IMG/VR virus record: IMGVR_UViG_3300042868_005166
Span: 1 to 30,904 of that record
Direction: 5' to 3' (one strand)
Length of the DNA: 30,904 nt
Origin: a virus
The notes below the pieces were generated by a model that saw only the letters and a program-made list of their open reading frames with translations, was not told the DNA's origin and did not search any database. Position 1 is the first letter of the stretch; each line of letters starts with the position of its first letter. Shown here piece by piece: positions 9,710 through 17,420 of the stretch. Made by a program: the position numbers and the translations under genes.

Positions 9710-9710
9710 G

Positions 9711-10682
9711 ATGGCTACCACCACTACGGCTACCTCAGGTTTTTCTGATCTAGTACAGGAACTTGTTTCTGCACGAGCGCAAGAGGAACTGCGAGCACGA
9801 GCCGTTCACGCGATGCCGGGTCTTTATGTCCCTGCTCGCTTCATTAAGGGCACGAACACCCTCCGCTATGCACGTTACGCTGACCTCGCGGTCAACACAA
9901 CGGCACTCTCGGAAGGTACCGCGCCAACCGATAACGAACTGACGATTTCGTCCGAGTTCTTCACCGCTGCACAGTATGGTGCAACGGTTGCAGTCTCTGA
10001 CCTCGCGCAGATCGACTCGCCGCATGACCTGATCTCAATCGCAGCAGAGCGCATTGCTTATAATGCGACCCGCTCGATGGACGTTCTTGTCCGCGACAAC
10101 ATTCACGCGAACGTTCTTACGTCCGCTGTGTTTGGTGCAACTGGTGCAACGACGCTTACCCAGAACACCGCTAACTCGGCTGTTGCCGCTGCTGGCGTGC
10201 TCACGGGCGCGTTCGTTAAGAACATGGTTGCTCGACTCAAGGGCAGCAACGTTCCTCAGTTCGCTGACGGCACGTACCGCTGCATTATCCACCCTTCACA
10301 GGAATATGACCTTGTGTCAGACACCAGCGTGAATGGTTGGATCGAGGCGAACAAGTACGTCAACAACATGCCGCTTCTCACGAATGAGATTGGTATGTTC
10401 GCTGGCGTGCGCTTCATCGTCTCCTCGGACGCCAAGGTCTACGCGACCGCTGGTGCTTCGAGCGGCAACGTGTACAACGCTCTGTTCCTCGGACCAGACG
10501 CTTACACGATTGGCGACAGCCAGACCCTCCAGTCGTACTTCGTGGCTCCGGGTGGTGATCACACCGACCCACTCGCCCAGAAGGCGCTGGTTGGCTACAA
10601 GATGCGCTTCGGCTCCCTCCTGCTTGACGCAGCGGGCGCTCGATACCGTGTCTTGAAGACTCAGGCTACGGTCGCAGTCTAA
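9711..10682 (+). CDS. Major capsid protein, N4-gp56 family
   Basis: This 323-aa protein resembles the N4 gp56 family of HK97-fold major capsid proteins, which form the hexamers and pentamers of the head. Recognisable parts are the early helical LVSARAQEELRARAV segment, the segment from LRYARYADLAVNTTAL through LSEGTAPTD, and TAAQYGATVAVSDLAQIDSP, the helix rich in Arg and Met that follows (about 100-130), and the closing GALVGYK-like element (KALVGYKMRFGSLLLDAAG). Length is normal and no N-terminal prohead-protease region is apparent, consistent with a separate scaffold. Codon use is strongly biased to C-ending codons, fitting high expression. The gene starts eight bases after a strong GGAG and is followed by a hairpin and a new promoter, so the capsid transcript probably falls off here. 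Confidence 0.88.
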   Translation: MATTTTATSGFSDLVQELVSARAQEELRARAVHAMPGLYVPARFIKGTNTLRYARYADLAVNTTALSEGTAPTDNELTISSEFFTAAQYGATVAVSDLAQIDSPHDLISIAAERIAYNATRSMDVLVRDNIHANVLTSAVFGATGATTLTQNTANSAVAAAGVLTGAFVKNMVARLKGSNVPQFADGTYRCIIHPSQEYDLVSDTSVNGWIEANKYVNNMPLLTNEIGMFAGVRFIVSSDAKVYATAGASSGNVYNALFLGPDAYTIGDSQTLQSYFVAPGGDHTDPLAQKALVGYKMRFGSLLLDAAGARYRVLKTQATVAV

Positions 10683-10701
10683 GCCTTTAGGCAGATGAGT
10701 A

Positions 10702-10727
10702 CCCCCGGTGTCGTTTGACACCGGGGG
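10702..10727 (+). terminator. Hairpin terminator-like structure after the capsid gene
   Basis: CCCCCGGTGTC (10702-10712) pairs perfectly over 11 bp with GACACCGGGGG (10717-10727) across a GTTT loop. It sits 19 bases after the capsid stop. There is no T-tract (GGAAAGTC follows), so it is not a canonical intrinsic terminator. U-less hairpins of this type have been described in actinobacteria, and it could instead protect the 3' end of the capsid mRNA. Its 3' arm contains the end of the -35 box of the next promoter. Confidence 0.6.
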
Positions 10728-10743
10728 GAAAGTCAGGTAGAAT
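10715..10743 (+). promoter_or_regulatory. Consensus sigma70-type promoter for the glycosyltransferase operon
   Basis: TTGACA at 10715-10720, a 17-base spacer and TAGAAT at 10738-10743 give a near-perfect housekeeping promoter facing right. The start is expected about 10750, leaving a leader of about 33 bases before the glycosyltransferase ATG at 10783. The -35 box lies in the loop and 3' arm of the hairpin at 10702-10727. Confidence 0.8.
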
Positions 10744-10744
10744 A

Positions 10745-10779
10745 AGTCTGGGCAAGTATGGCCTAATCCAGACTGGAGG
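10745..10779 (+). promoter_or_regulatory. Leader hairpin abutting the glycosyltransferase RBS
   Basis: AGTCTGG (10745-10751) is complementary to CCAGACT (10768-10774), and the ribosome-binding GGAGG (10775-10779) follows directly. Spacing from GGAGG to the ATG is only three bases, shorter than usual. If transcription starts near 10750 part of the 5' arm would be missing, so the hairpin would mainly form in read-through transcripts. This offers a possible way to treat the two transcripts differently (inference). Confidence 0.5.
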
Positions 10780-10782
10780 AAT

Positions 10783-12021
10783 ATGAAAGTCCTAGTATGG
10801 GGCACTGCTGAGCAGGGGCCCTGCGCCTACTTCCGTGGGCATATGTTCGATGAAGAGTGGAAGAAGATGGGCATCGAAGTCCGCCACATCGACAAAGTCA
10901 ACTTCATTGCTAAAGACGAAGCAAAGGGAATGACGCAACAGGAGGCGATGGCCAAGGGCTTGCTCTCCGTTGATACCAGCGATATTGACTGGGCGGACGT
11001 TATCATGTTCCGCCGATACTACAACTGCTCCGCCAAGTGCGATACCTGCGGCGCAGCGAGTAAGGACCCGCAGTTCATCACGGGCCATGAGCACGAGATG
11101 AAGGTCCGAGACTCAATCACTGAGTGGATGTGGCCAGCCTTCGAGAGCGAGAGCAACACGAAGGCGATGATCTACGAGACGGACGACAATCACTTTCAGA
11201 TCCGTTCGTGGAATGGTTACTCACCGGATGTCGCCGCAGAGCGACCGCTCATTGAGCGGATGGCAAAGCGAGCAGACCTCATGACAACTAGTACCGGTCC
11301 CATCAAGGATGCGTACGGGTACCTAAACAATAACATTAAGGTAATTAGAAATGCAATCGATCCTTCGATTTATACGTCAAGTCGTCCTCGCCCCGAGCAT
11401 GGCGGCCAACGCCCTCGCGTGGTCTATTACGGTAGCACCGCGAGAATGCGGGACTACGCAGGATATCCCAGCGGGGTTGGCGGTAAGTGGGAAGGCGGAT
11501 ACGCCGGCAAAGCGATTGAAGACCTCCGCAAGGAACTCTGGAACGTCTTCATCGGAGTAAACCCGGGCACGGAGCACGTCATTGCTCCGTTCTTTGACGA
11601 GGCTTACCCATACGTTGAAAACATTCGAGGGTTTGCGGAGACGCTTACAGGAAGCCACGCAGACGTCGGCATTGCGCCGCTTGGCGGAGACTCCTTCGAC
11701 AAGTGCAAGTCGGAACTCCACTGGTTGGAGTACGCAATGGTCGGAGCGGCATTTATCGGTGAACGATTCAAGTACGGGGAGGCCCCGTATTCCATGGTCC
11801 GCCACGGGGTGGACGGAATGCTCGCCAAGGGGCGACAGGAATGGTTCGACGCCGTCAAGGCAGTCGTGCGAAGCAAGGATCTACGAGAGCAACTGGCAGG
11901 CGCTGCGAAGGAACGGGTGCTCAAGGAATACAACTACAAGGACAGAGCAGTCGAGTGGGCAGACGCCTTTAAGTGGGCAGTAGAGAATAAGGGGATTTGG
12001 AAGAATGGCAGAAACACTTAG
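10783..12021 (+). CDS. Glycosyltransferase, GT-B fold (GT4-like)
   Basis: This 412-aa protein looks like a two-domain GT-B glycosyltransferase that moves a sugar from a nucleotide sugar to an acceptor. The N-terminal domain (about 1-190) ends in the KVIRNAIDPSIY linker typical of GT4-type enzymes. The C-terminal domain has the donor-site pattern ADVGIAPLGG...KCKSELHWLEYAMVGAAFI (about 293-325), followed by HGVDGMLA and a C-terminal helix (REQLAGAAKERVLKEYNYKDRA). An unusual CxxxCxxC (Cys 82, 86, 89) in the N-terminal domain could bind a metal. It has its own consensus promoter and lies between the capsid and adaptor genes, so capsid or virion glycosylation is a tempting role. Modification of host surface is the alternative. 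The acceptor cannot be told from sequence. Confidence 0.75.
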   Translation: MKVLVWGTAEQGPCAYFRGHMFDEEWKKMGIEVRHIDKVNFIAKDEAKGMTQQEAMAKGLLSVDTSDIDWADVIMFRRYYNCSAKCDTCGAASKDPQFITGHEHEMKVRDSITEWMWPAFESESNTKAMIYETDDNHFQIRSWNGYSPDVAAERPLIERMAKRADLMTTSTGPIKDAYGYLNNNIKVIRNAIDPSIYTSSRPRPEHGGQRPRVVYYGSTARMRDYAGYPSGVGGKWEGGYAGKAIEDLRKELWNVFIGVNPGTEHVIAPFFDEAYPYVENIRGFAETLTGSHADVGIAPLGGDSFDKCKSELHWLEYAMVGAAFIGERFKYGEAPYSMVRHGVDGMLAKGRQEWFDAVKAVVRSKDLREQLAGAAKERVLKEYNYKDRAVEWADAFKWAVENKGIWKNGRNT

Positions 12022-12640
12022 CAGTCTACGGACAATGGTTCGTCGGGACCTACGCGACCCTAACGGGGCGACTTGGACCGACAGCGAGGTCGATGACCTT
12101 ATCAACTCAGGCATTGACTGGGTCAATGGGTTCTATCCGAAGGATGCTATTCAGACGACTGCGTTCACGCAGCCGGTCTCTGGATCAGTGTTCTCCGTTG
12201 CGCTTACTGATGTGTCGTGGCCGTTCCGCGTGGACTCCTACGACAGCGGCGGTAAGTACAAGGAGACGGTCCTCCCGTCCACCTCGGACGGCCCGAACTC
12301 AGGCTGGGAAGTGCACAACAACATTATCTTCTTCCCGCCCCACTACACGCTCTCATCGCCCGGTACGATGCGCATCTTTGGGTATAGCACATTCATCCAA
12401 CTCGCTTCGTCCACATCCACGACGGACATGGATGTAACCGCAATCAACGCTGTGCGCGTGTGGGCTCAGGCCGAGGCATTCAGCCGCCTGCTCTCTGACC
12501 GTGTGGCATTCCAGCAGTGGCAGGTCCAGTCGGGAAACTCCGATGTGTCCGCCCTATCCATGAACCAGATCGCACTGTCTAATCAACAGCGCGTGAGGCG
12601 AGAGGAAACCCGTCTCCGCAAGATGCGGAGGATTGGGTAA
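12005..12640 (+). CDS. Head-tail adaptor (connector) protein
   Basis: This 211-aa protein starts inside the end of the glycosyltransferase gene (17-base overlap) with GGAAG just before the ATG. Its N-terminus (LSSLRTMVRRDLRDP...WTDSEVDDLINSGIDWVNGF) matches the pattern of phage adaptor proteins that sit below the portal and close the head: a short helix ending in Asp-Pro, then a Trp-containing helix that starts with TDSE. The middle is beta-rich and Trp/Phe-containing, and the C-terminal helix is long and basic (RVRREETRLRKMRRIG). Such a protein joins portal to tail. It is larger than the usual siphovirus gp6-like connector, closer to podovirus adaptors. Confidence 0.6.
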   Translation: MAETLSSLRTMVRRDLRDPNGATWTDSEVDDLINSGIDWVNGFYPKDAIQTTAFTQPVSGSVFSVALTDVSWPFRVDSYDSGGKYKETVLPSTSDGPNSGWEVHNNIIFFPPHYTLSSPGTMRIFGYSTFIQLASSTSTTDMDVTAINAVRVWAQAEAFSRLLSDRVAFQQWQVQSGNSDVSALSMNQIALSNQQRVRREETRLRKMRRIG

Positions 12641-13608
12641 TGGATTTTAATCGACCGATTACCTACCAGACGGCTGGCGGAAACACCATTGACTTCAATA
12701 GCATCGGTGCCTCAGACGTAACGACTCCTGCCCCACGGGGCGGGTATAAGGTGCTGTCTGCCCGGTTCAACGAGGCTCCGTTGGTTGGGTACATCGACAA
12801 GCGGGCGCTCCGTGATGGGGCTGACGTAGCCGATACCTACCTCGGAACTCGTACGCTCTCTATCGTCTGCGGCGTATTCGGTACATCGAGCGGAGACCTT
12901 GGCGACAAGATCCAGGGGTTCCTTGATGCCATGCGTCCCATCCCACGATCATACGAGGCTGACTATGGCTTCCGCCAGTTGGCCTTCTCGCAGGCGACCA
13001 TTGATACCGCCAACTACTCGACAGGGTTCGTGCCGATGATGATGCTCGTTCGTCCTGCCACATTGCCCACGGTAACACTTACATCATCGCAGTCTATCGG
13101 CGTATCTGCGAAGGGCTTTGCTGCTACGGTAGGATTCACGCTGCTCGCAAAGACGCCGTATCGGTTCTCAGCCACCGAGCGGAGCATCGCCATTACCGCG
13201 TCTTCGGCGACTACGTCCTTTCCCAACCTGGGTTCGGCTATCGCTTTCCCAACCTTTGAGTTGATCTACTCCTCGGCTGTCTCCTATGCGGCTGCGACCG
13301 TAGCGTCGGTCACGTTCACTATGGACGCTCAGGTTCTCAAACTCAACAGCCTTGACTTTATCGACAAGACCACGACGAACGAGGTCCGTTGGTATGTCAA
13401 CTTCGAGAACCAGACTGTTCTCCGAGGGCTCCGTTCCACTGCCGGCGGGTCGTACGTCACGACCCTGAGACAGGACGTGATCGATACTGCGGTCTATAAC
13501 TTTGGATCTATCCCACCCGTTGATGATGCAGCAACCACGCTGACAACGACGTACTCCGGTAGCACGCTCGGTCTCATCAATGTGTCCTACCGTGAGGCGT
13601 GGTACTAA
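12640..13608 (+). CDS. Distal tail (Dit)-like protein
   Basis: This 322-aa protein starts in a TAATG overlap with the adaptor. The N-terminal 100 residues resemble the siphovirus distal-tail family: a beta-rich start, APLVGYIDKRALRDGADVAD, then DTYLGTRTLSIVCGVFG and a helix with IQGFLDAMRP. The C-terminal half (about 170-322) is a second beta-rich domain containing NEVRWYVNFENQTVL, like the galectin-type domain of Dit proteins. Dit forms the ring joining the tail to the hub, and the next gene encodes a hub-like protein as expected. The absence of a tape-measure gene before it is unusual. Confidence 0.6.
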   Translation: MDFNRPITYQTAGGNTIDFNSIGASDVTTPAPRGGYKVLSARFNEAPLVGYIDKRALRDGADVADTYLGTRTLSIVCGVFGTSSGDLGDKIQGFLDAMRPIPRSYEADYGFRQLAFSQATIDTANYSTGFVPMMMLVRPATLPTVTLTSSQSIGVSAKGFAATVGFTLLAKTPYRFSATERSIAITASSATTSFPNLGSAIAFPTFELIYSSAVSYAAATVASVTFTMDAQVLKLNSLDFIDKTTTNEVRWYVNFENQTVLRGLRSTAGGSYVTTLRQDVIDTAVYNFGSIPPVDDAATTLTTTYSGSTLGLINVSYREAWY

Positions 13609-16032
13609 GTGGCGTTTGACTACATTCAATTTAGTAGTTCCACTGCTGATCTAACCCTTACCAGAACACGGACAATTTCAGCGGCTGTATACGACAGCGC
13701 CACTAGTGCTGTCGATACTTCCTTCACTGGCGTCATTGTCTTCAGTGAGGACACTACTTCCATTGGTGATATCGCTATCGCCATCTCCAGCGCCACCGCG
13801 GTAGCCGGCATAGCACAGACAACCATCACAGCCACCGGTGTTGGCCAACTGGACATCAGAGCCTTCTACGGTACCGCTACCACTGACGGCACGCAATCTT
13901 TTAGCGTAACACCACGAGAAGTTCATTTCACCTCCAGCACTGCGGAGATTGCCGCAGGCTTTGCCCGTACGTTGACCGCCCAACTTCGAGACAGCGTCGG
14001 CGCGATCATGACCGACGACTCTACAACTCCAATCACCCTGACCAAAACTGGGGCAGGTGGTGTGACGGGGTTGACCACTGTTACCGCCGCTGCTGGCATT
14101 ATCTCTGCGGCAGTAACGGCGACCACAGGGGGGGCGATTACCATTACCGGCGCCTACAACTCGACGGTCACGAGTGGATCAACCACCTTCACAATCCAAC
14201 CATATCACATCGTCATCACGTCGTCAAGTACCCCGCTACCGTCAAGTAGCAACCTCGTCCTTGTGGCAGAGGTGCGCGACGTCTCGCTGTCTGTACTGAC
14301 GTCTAGCAGCGCCTCTGTAACATTCTCCCAGGCTGGCACTGGTACCCTGTCAAACATCGGCGCAGCCACCGCCCTCAACGGCGTCGCTTCGCGCCTCGTT
14401 ACGGGCAACACAGTGGGCCCGCTAACCATCACCGCTGCCGCCACCAGTGCCATCTCTGACACGCAGGTGCTCGAGATTACCAGCGCCCCAAGGGTTACGG
14501 GCTCTGGCGCACAGGGCCGCTGGTTCTCCCAGTCTCCGTTCCGCATTACCCTGTGGGACACGACAGGATCGGGCCGCGGTCGAGGTACTGTTAGGGCCGT
14601 GATCTCGGACGCAAAGTACATCGGTGTCTCATCGTATCTCAACGAGGGCGGCGAGGCGTTCTTCACGCTGCCATACAACCACCCCCAGATCGCCGAGTGT
14701 TTGCCACTCGAGCGTCACTACCGTATTGACCGATGGGACGAAGAGGACGCCGTGTACCGCACAGTCGGCACGGGCATCCTTCAGGACTATCAGGCTACCG
14801 ACAACGAGACGGTCTTCTACGGCATCGACTACATGGCGGCCCTGAACCAGACGCTGACCGACGTGTCTGCCGTGATCTCTAACCCCTCGACAACTGTAAC
14901 ATACGACAACAAGACGATCTCTGAGATTTGGCAGTCTGAACTTAGCGCCGCCCGGACTAGCACCAACTCCCGGCTCGGCTTCATTACCGTCGAAGGGACG
15001 ATCAATGCTGCCACAAAGACATACGACATCTTCACCGCCGGAGAACAGCGTGGCGAGTTCCTGTTCAACATGGCTGCCATTGCCCAGGAGGGCACGACTA
15101 GCAAAGTCGTCTTCGGCAACAGGGTTGAGTCGTCAACCCAAAGTTACGATTCCTTCTTCCTTGACATGAACTATGCTACCACGCCAAACAACAGCGTGCG
15201 GCTAGTCTACGGGTGGAATGTCAAGCGGTTCTCGTACAGCCCAAACTTCCGCAACCTGCGGACCCGGGCAGTGCTAATTGCAACAAGCATCTTCGGGACC
15301 TCTTCGTCGAAGATCTGGTCCGACTATGCAACCTCAGCCCTCGCCTCTACCTATGGCACCATCGACCGCGTGGACATCCAAGAGGACCTTATCTCACAGG
15401 AGTCTGTCTCTGCACGGGCAGCGTACAACCTAAACGAGTCTAGCCCAGAGCGTCTCAAGGTCATCAACCTTGCGGTTGTCGACGGTTCGATTATTCCGTA
15501 CAAAAACTACAAGTTGGGCGACGACGTGCGCGTAGTTATCAAGAGAGGGCTCGTTGATATTGACACGAATGTAACACTTCGTGGGCAGCAGTGGGTTGGG
15601 CGAGAGGACGGCTCCGAAGAGTTGTCGTTCGATTTCTACAACCGAAGCCAGCGAGAGTTTGAGTTGGTACCTTACCGAGAACAGAGCCCGATCTCTAAGA
15701 TCAGCGTTGAGACCGCAGTCTTCGAGCCTACCACTGACGCCGGCCCCGAGCACTTGTCTGCCGTTCCAATTGGCGATCCGTTTATGAACGGTGGGGCAGA
15801 TCAGTTGGAAACTAGCCCACAGACGCCTTCTCAGCCGCAAGACCAGAACGTACCGCCGCCCGCACCAGGGAAGGACGGAACTCCTACGGACATTCCGCAA
15901 CAGCCGTCGGCCAACATTTCAGTCAAGCCTAAGTCCAAGACGACGATTACCACCGTCGGTGCAACCACTACGGTGACGACCACTACGGGCAAGAAGAAGA
16001 AGACCTTCTCTTACACGAAGTTGGGCCGATGA
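13609..16032 (+). CDS. Tail hub / tail-associated protein with three N-terminal Ig-like repeats
   Basis: This 807-aa protein uses a GTG start directly after the Dit-like stop. Residues about 5-102, 104-198 and 200-292 are three tandem beta-sandwich repeats, each opening with a Phe/Ile-Thr/Ser-Ser motif (YIQFSSSTADL, EVHFTSSTAEI, HIVITSSSTPL) and containing an L-x-A-x-(L/V)-x-D strand, like bacterial Ig-like (Big/invasin) domains. Residues about 310-700 resemble the ReqiPepy6 gp37-like tail family, with EGGEAFFTLPYNHPQ, LLERHYRIDRWD-type and GILQDYQATDNETVFYGIDY segments. In other phages this kind of protein forms the tail-tip hub. The C-terminus (about 735-807) is Pro/Gln-rich, then Thr-rich, ending in KKKK and basic residues. 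Ig domains in phages usually aid carbohydrate or surface binding. Confidence 0.7.
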   Translation: MAFDYIQFSSSTADLTLTRTRTISAAVYDSATSAVDTSFTGVIVFSEDTTSIGDIAIAISSATAVAGIAQTTITATGVGQLDIRAFYGTATTDGTQSFSVTPREVHFTSSTAEIAAGFARTLTAQLRDSVGAIMTDDSTTPITLTKTGAGGVTGLTTVTAAAGIISAAVTATTGGAITITGAYNSTVTSGSTTFTIQPYHIVITSSSTPLPSSSNLVLVAEVRDVSLSVLTSSSASVTFSQAGTGTLSNIGAATALNGVASRLVTGNTVGPLTITAAATSAISDTQVLEITSAPRVTGSGAQGRWFSQSPFRITLWDTTGSGRGRGTVRAVISDAKYIGVSSYLNEGGEAFFTLPYNHPQIAECLPLERHYRIDRWDEEDAVYRTVGTGILQDYQATDNETVFYGIDYMAALNQTLTDVSAVISNPSTTVTYDNKTISEIWQSELSAARTSTNSRLGFITVEGTINAATKTYDIFTAGEQRGEFLFNMAAIAQEGTTSKVVFGNRVESSTQSYDSFFLDMNYATTPNNSVRLVYGWNVKRFSYSPNFRNLRTRAVLIATSIFGTSSSKIWSDYATSALASTYGTIDRVDIQEDLISQESVSARAAYNLNESSPERLKVINLAVVDGSIIPYKNYKLGDDVRVVIKRGLVDIDTNVTLRGQQWVGREDGSEELSFDFYNRSQREFELVPYREQSPISKISVETAVFEPTTDAGPEHLSAVPIGDPFMNGGADQLETSPQTPSQPQDQNVPPPAPGKDGTPTDIPQQPSANISVKPKSKTTITTVGATTTVTTTTGKKKKTFSYTKLGR

Positions 16033-16274
16033 CCTCGTCCCACTTCCACTCGCTCCTTGAGGCAATACGTGAGGTACGCTCAGATCTTTCTGAGCGCCTA
16101 GACCGCATCGAGGAGCGCCTCCGCGAGGTAGAAAGTTTTCAACATCGCGCCGAGGCTGTGGATGAGAATAGACAAAAAGATGCGCTCGCGTTAAGATGGC
16201 GTGTGGGGATCGCAGTAAGTGCTGCCGGGGCGATTGTTACAGTCGTCTTGAAGGTCCTTGGGATAGGCAACTAG
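16029..16274 (+). CDS. Small membrane protein with coiled coil, holin-like (XhlA-type)
   Basis: This 81-aa protein overlaps the hub stop as ATGA. Residues about 8-45 form a charged amphipathic helix or coiled coil (SDLSERLDRIEERLREVES) and about 56-78 are a single hydrophobic membrane span (VGIAVSAAGAIVTVVLKVLGI). This plan, coiled coil then one C-terminal span, is that of XhlA-like haemolysin/holin proteins. Its place directly after the tail genes is where lysis genes often lie. No endolysin is next to it, so holin function is inferred. A small structural membrane protein is possible. Confidence 0.55.
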   Translation: MTSSHFHSLLEAIREVRSDLSERLDRIEERLREVESFQHRAEAVDENRQKDALALRWRVGIAVSAAGAIVTVVLKVLGIGN

Positions 16275-16283
16275 GAGGAACTA

Positions 16284-17420
16284 ATGGCTTCAGATATCGA
16301 CAACGATATCGCCATGCTCCGAGGCAAAGGCCTCTCGTTCTCACAAATTGGCAAGATGTTGGGCATGACCAAGGACGCAGCCCAGAAGCGTTTCGTACGA
16401 TTTGACAAGCAGTTGAAAGACAGTTATACTCTTGGAAGTCTTCCAAAGGGAGTACTTCCTAAGGAAGTAGATAATTCTAATAATAGAAATATATATACTT
16501 CCTTAGGAAGGGTGCCACATGTCATTGAGCCAGTGGAGCCTGTGAAGGTTAAGTACCTGTCCCGTGTTGGGAAGCCTACCTCCTTGACCCGAGGCGAGTT
16601 GGTCGTTGCCGCAGGCGACTTCCAGTTCCCATTCGAGGACGGTGATGTCTTTGCTGCATTCCTAACGTTCCTTGCAACGGAGCGTCCGGACCGCATCGTA
16701 CTCACTGGAGATATCCTCGACCTGACTAGCGTATCCTCGTACGACAAGGACCCACGACTCGGTCTCCCTGTTCAGAAAGAACTCGCTCGCGCTCACCTAC
16801 GGCTCGCGGAAATCCGCGCTGCTGCTGGGAAAGAGGCGAGCATTTTGTTTGTCTACGGAAACCACGAGGCCCGCTTCTCCAAGTGGCTGGCAAAGAAGGC
16901 CCCTGAATTGGTAGGCCTTGTTGATGCCAACGGCGTGGAGTTGCTCTCGTTGGCCAACCTGCTGCGCTTCGACACACTGGGGATCCAGTCGTGCCTCGAC
17001 GAACAGCCAGTGTTCAACGGACCAGAGCATCTGCGTTCGTACTACAAGATCACGACAGACCTTATCGCCACGCATGGCACGTACTCACGCAACTCGGGCG
17101 GGGCTGCATCAATCCTGCCTATCGCTGAAGCGGCGGGCGTGTCGGTTGTCGGCGGGCACGATCACTCACAGGGTATGGCATTCCGAACGGTGGGTGGCTT
17201 TGCTGACCTACCAGAGAAGAAGATCGTTGCCATCTCGACGGGCATGATGTGTCAGCGCACGGAACTTGGGTACCTTGCGCAACATCAGGTCAGCCGATGG
17301 TCGGCTGGCTTCTCAGTCATTGAACTCTGGGGTGAGCAGGCAGGCGAGTGGCAGGCTGACTTCGCTTCGTGGACGGGATCTGCACTCGCATGGCGTGGAC
17401 GCAGGTACGAAGGCAAGTGA
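16284..17420 (+). CDS. HTH domain fused to calcineurin-like metallophosphoesterase
   Basis: This 378-aa protein has AGGAGG just before its ATG. Residues about 1-45 (MLRGKGLSFSQIGKMLGMTK) look like a resolvase/sigma-type helix-turn-helix. About 48-90 is an Asn-rich linker with odd codons. Residues about 105-340 are a metallophosphoesterase: GDFQ (Asp112, Gln114), GDILD (Asp143), GNHE (Asn193, His194), THG (His264) and GHDH (His292, His294). The family normally has Asp-x-His in the first motif, and here the His is Gln, which could change metal use or activity. Substrates in this family are phosphodiesters or monoesters in nucleic acids, nucleotides or proteins, and the substrate here is unknown. 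A fused DNA-binding domain suggests action on DNA. A consensus promoter and hairpins lie inside the gene at the domain junction. The stop overlaps the GTG of the next gene. Confidence 0.78.
   Translation: MASDIDNDIAMLRGKGLSFSQIGKMLGMTKDAAQKRFVRFDKQLKDSYTLGSLPKGVLPKEVDNSNNRNIYTSLGRVPHVIEPVEPVKVKYLSRVGKPTSLTRGELVVAAGDFQFPFEDGDVFAAFLTFLATERPDRIVLTGDILDLTSVSSYDKDPRLGLPVQKELARAHLRLAEIRAAAGKEASILFVYGNHEARFSKWLAKKAPELVGLVDANGVELLSLANLLRFDTLGIQSCLDEQPVFNGPEHLRSYYKITTDLIATHGTYSRNSGGAASILPIAEAAGVSVVGGHDHSQGMAFRTVGGFADLPEKKIVAISTGMMCQRTELGYLAQHQVSRWSAGFSVIELWGEQAGEWQADFASWTGSALAWRGRRYEGK
16402..16430 (+). promoter_or_regulatory. Consensus promoter inside the HTH-phosphoesterase gene
   Basis: TTGACA (16402-16407), a 17-base spacer and TATACT (16425-16430) match a strong housekeeping promoter, facing right. 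Transcription would begin about 16437 at the first of three hairpins. It lies in coding sequence, so chance cannot be excluded, but the spacing equals that of the promoters at 10715 and 19572. It could drive the HAD/RmlD/epimerase genes downstream. Confidence 0.6.
16432..16510 (+). repeat. Three short inverted repeats in an A/T-rich insert at a domain junction
   Basis: TTGGAA/TTCCAA (16432-16446, 3-base loop), ACTTCC/GGAAGT (16454-16468, 3-base loop) and CTTCC/GGAAG (16498-16510, TTA loop) lie within 80 bases. The second and third are variants of the same palindrome and flank an A/T-rich stretch. In frame this stretch encodes an Asn-rich linker with AGA, ATA and TTA codons that are rare in the neighbouring genes. 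Confidence 0.65.
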
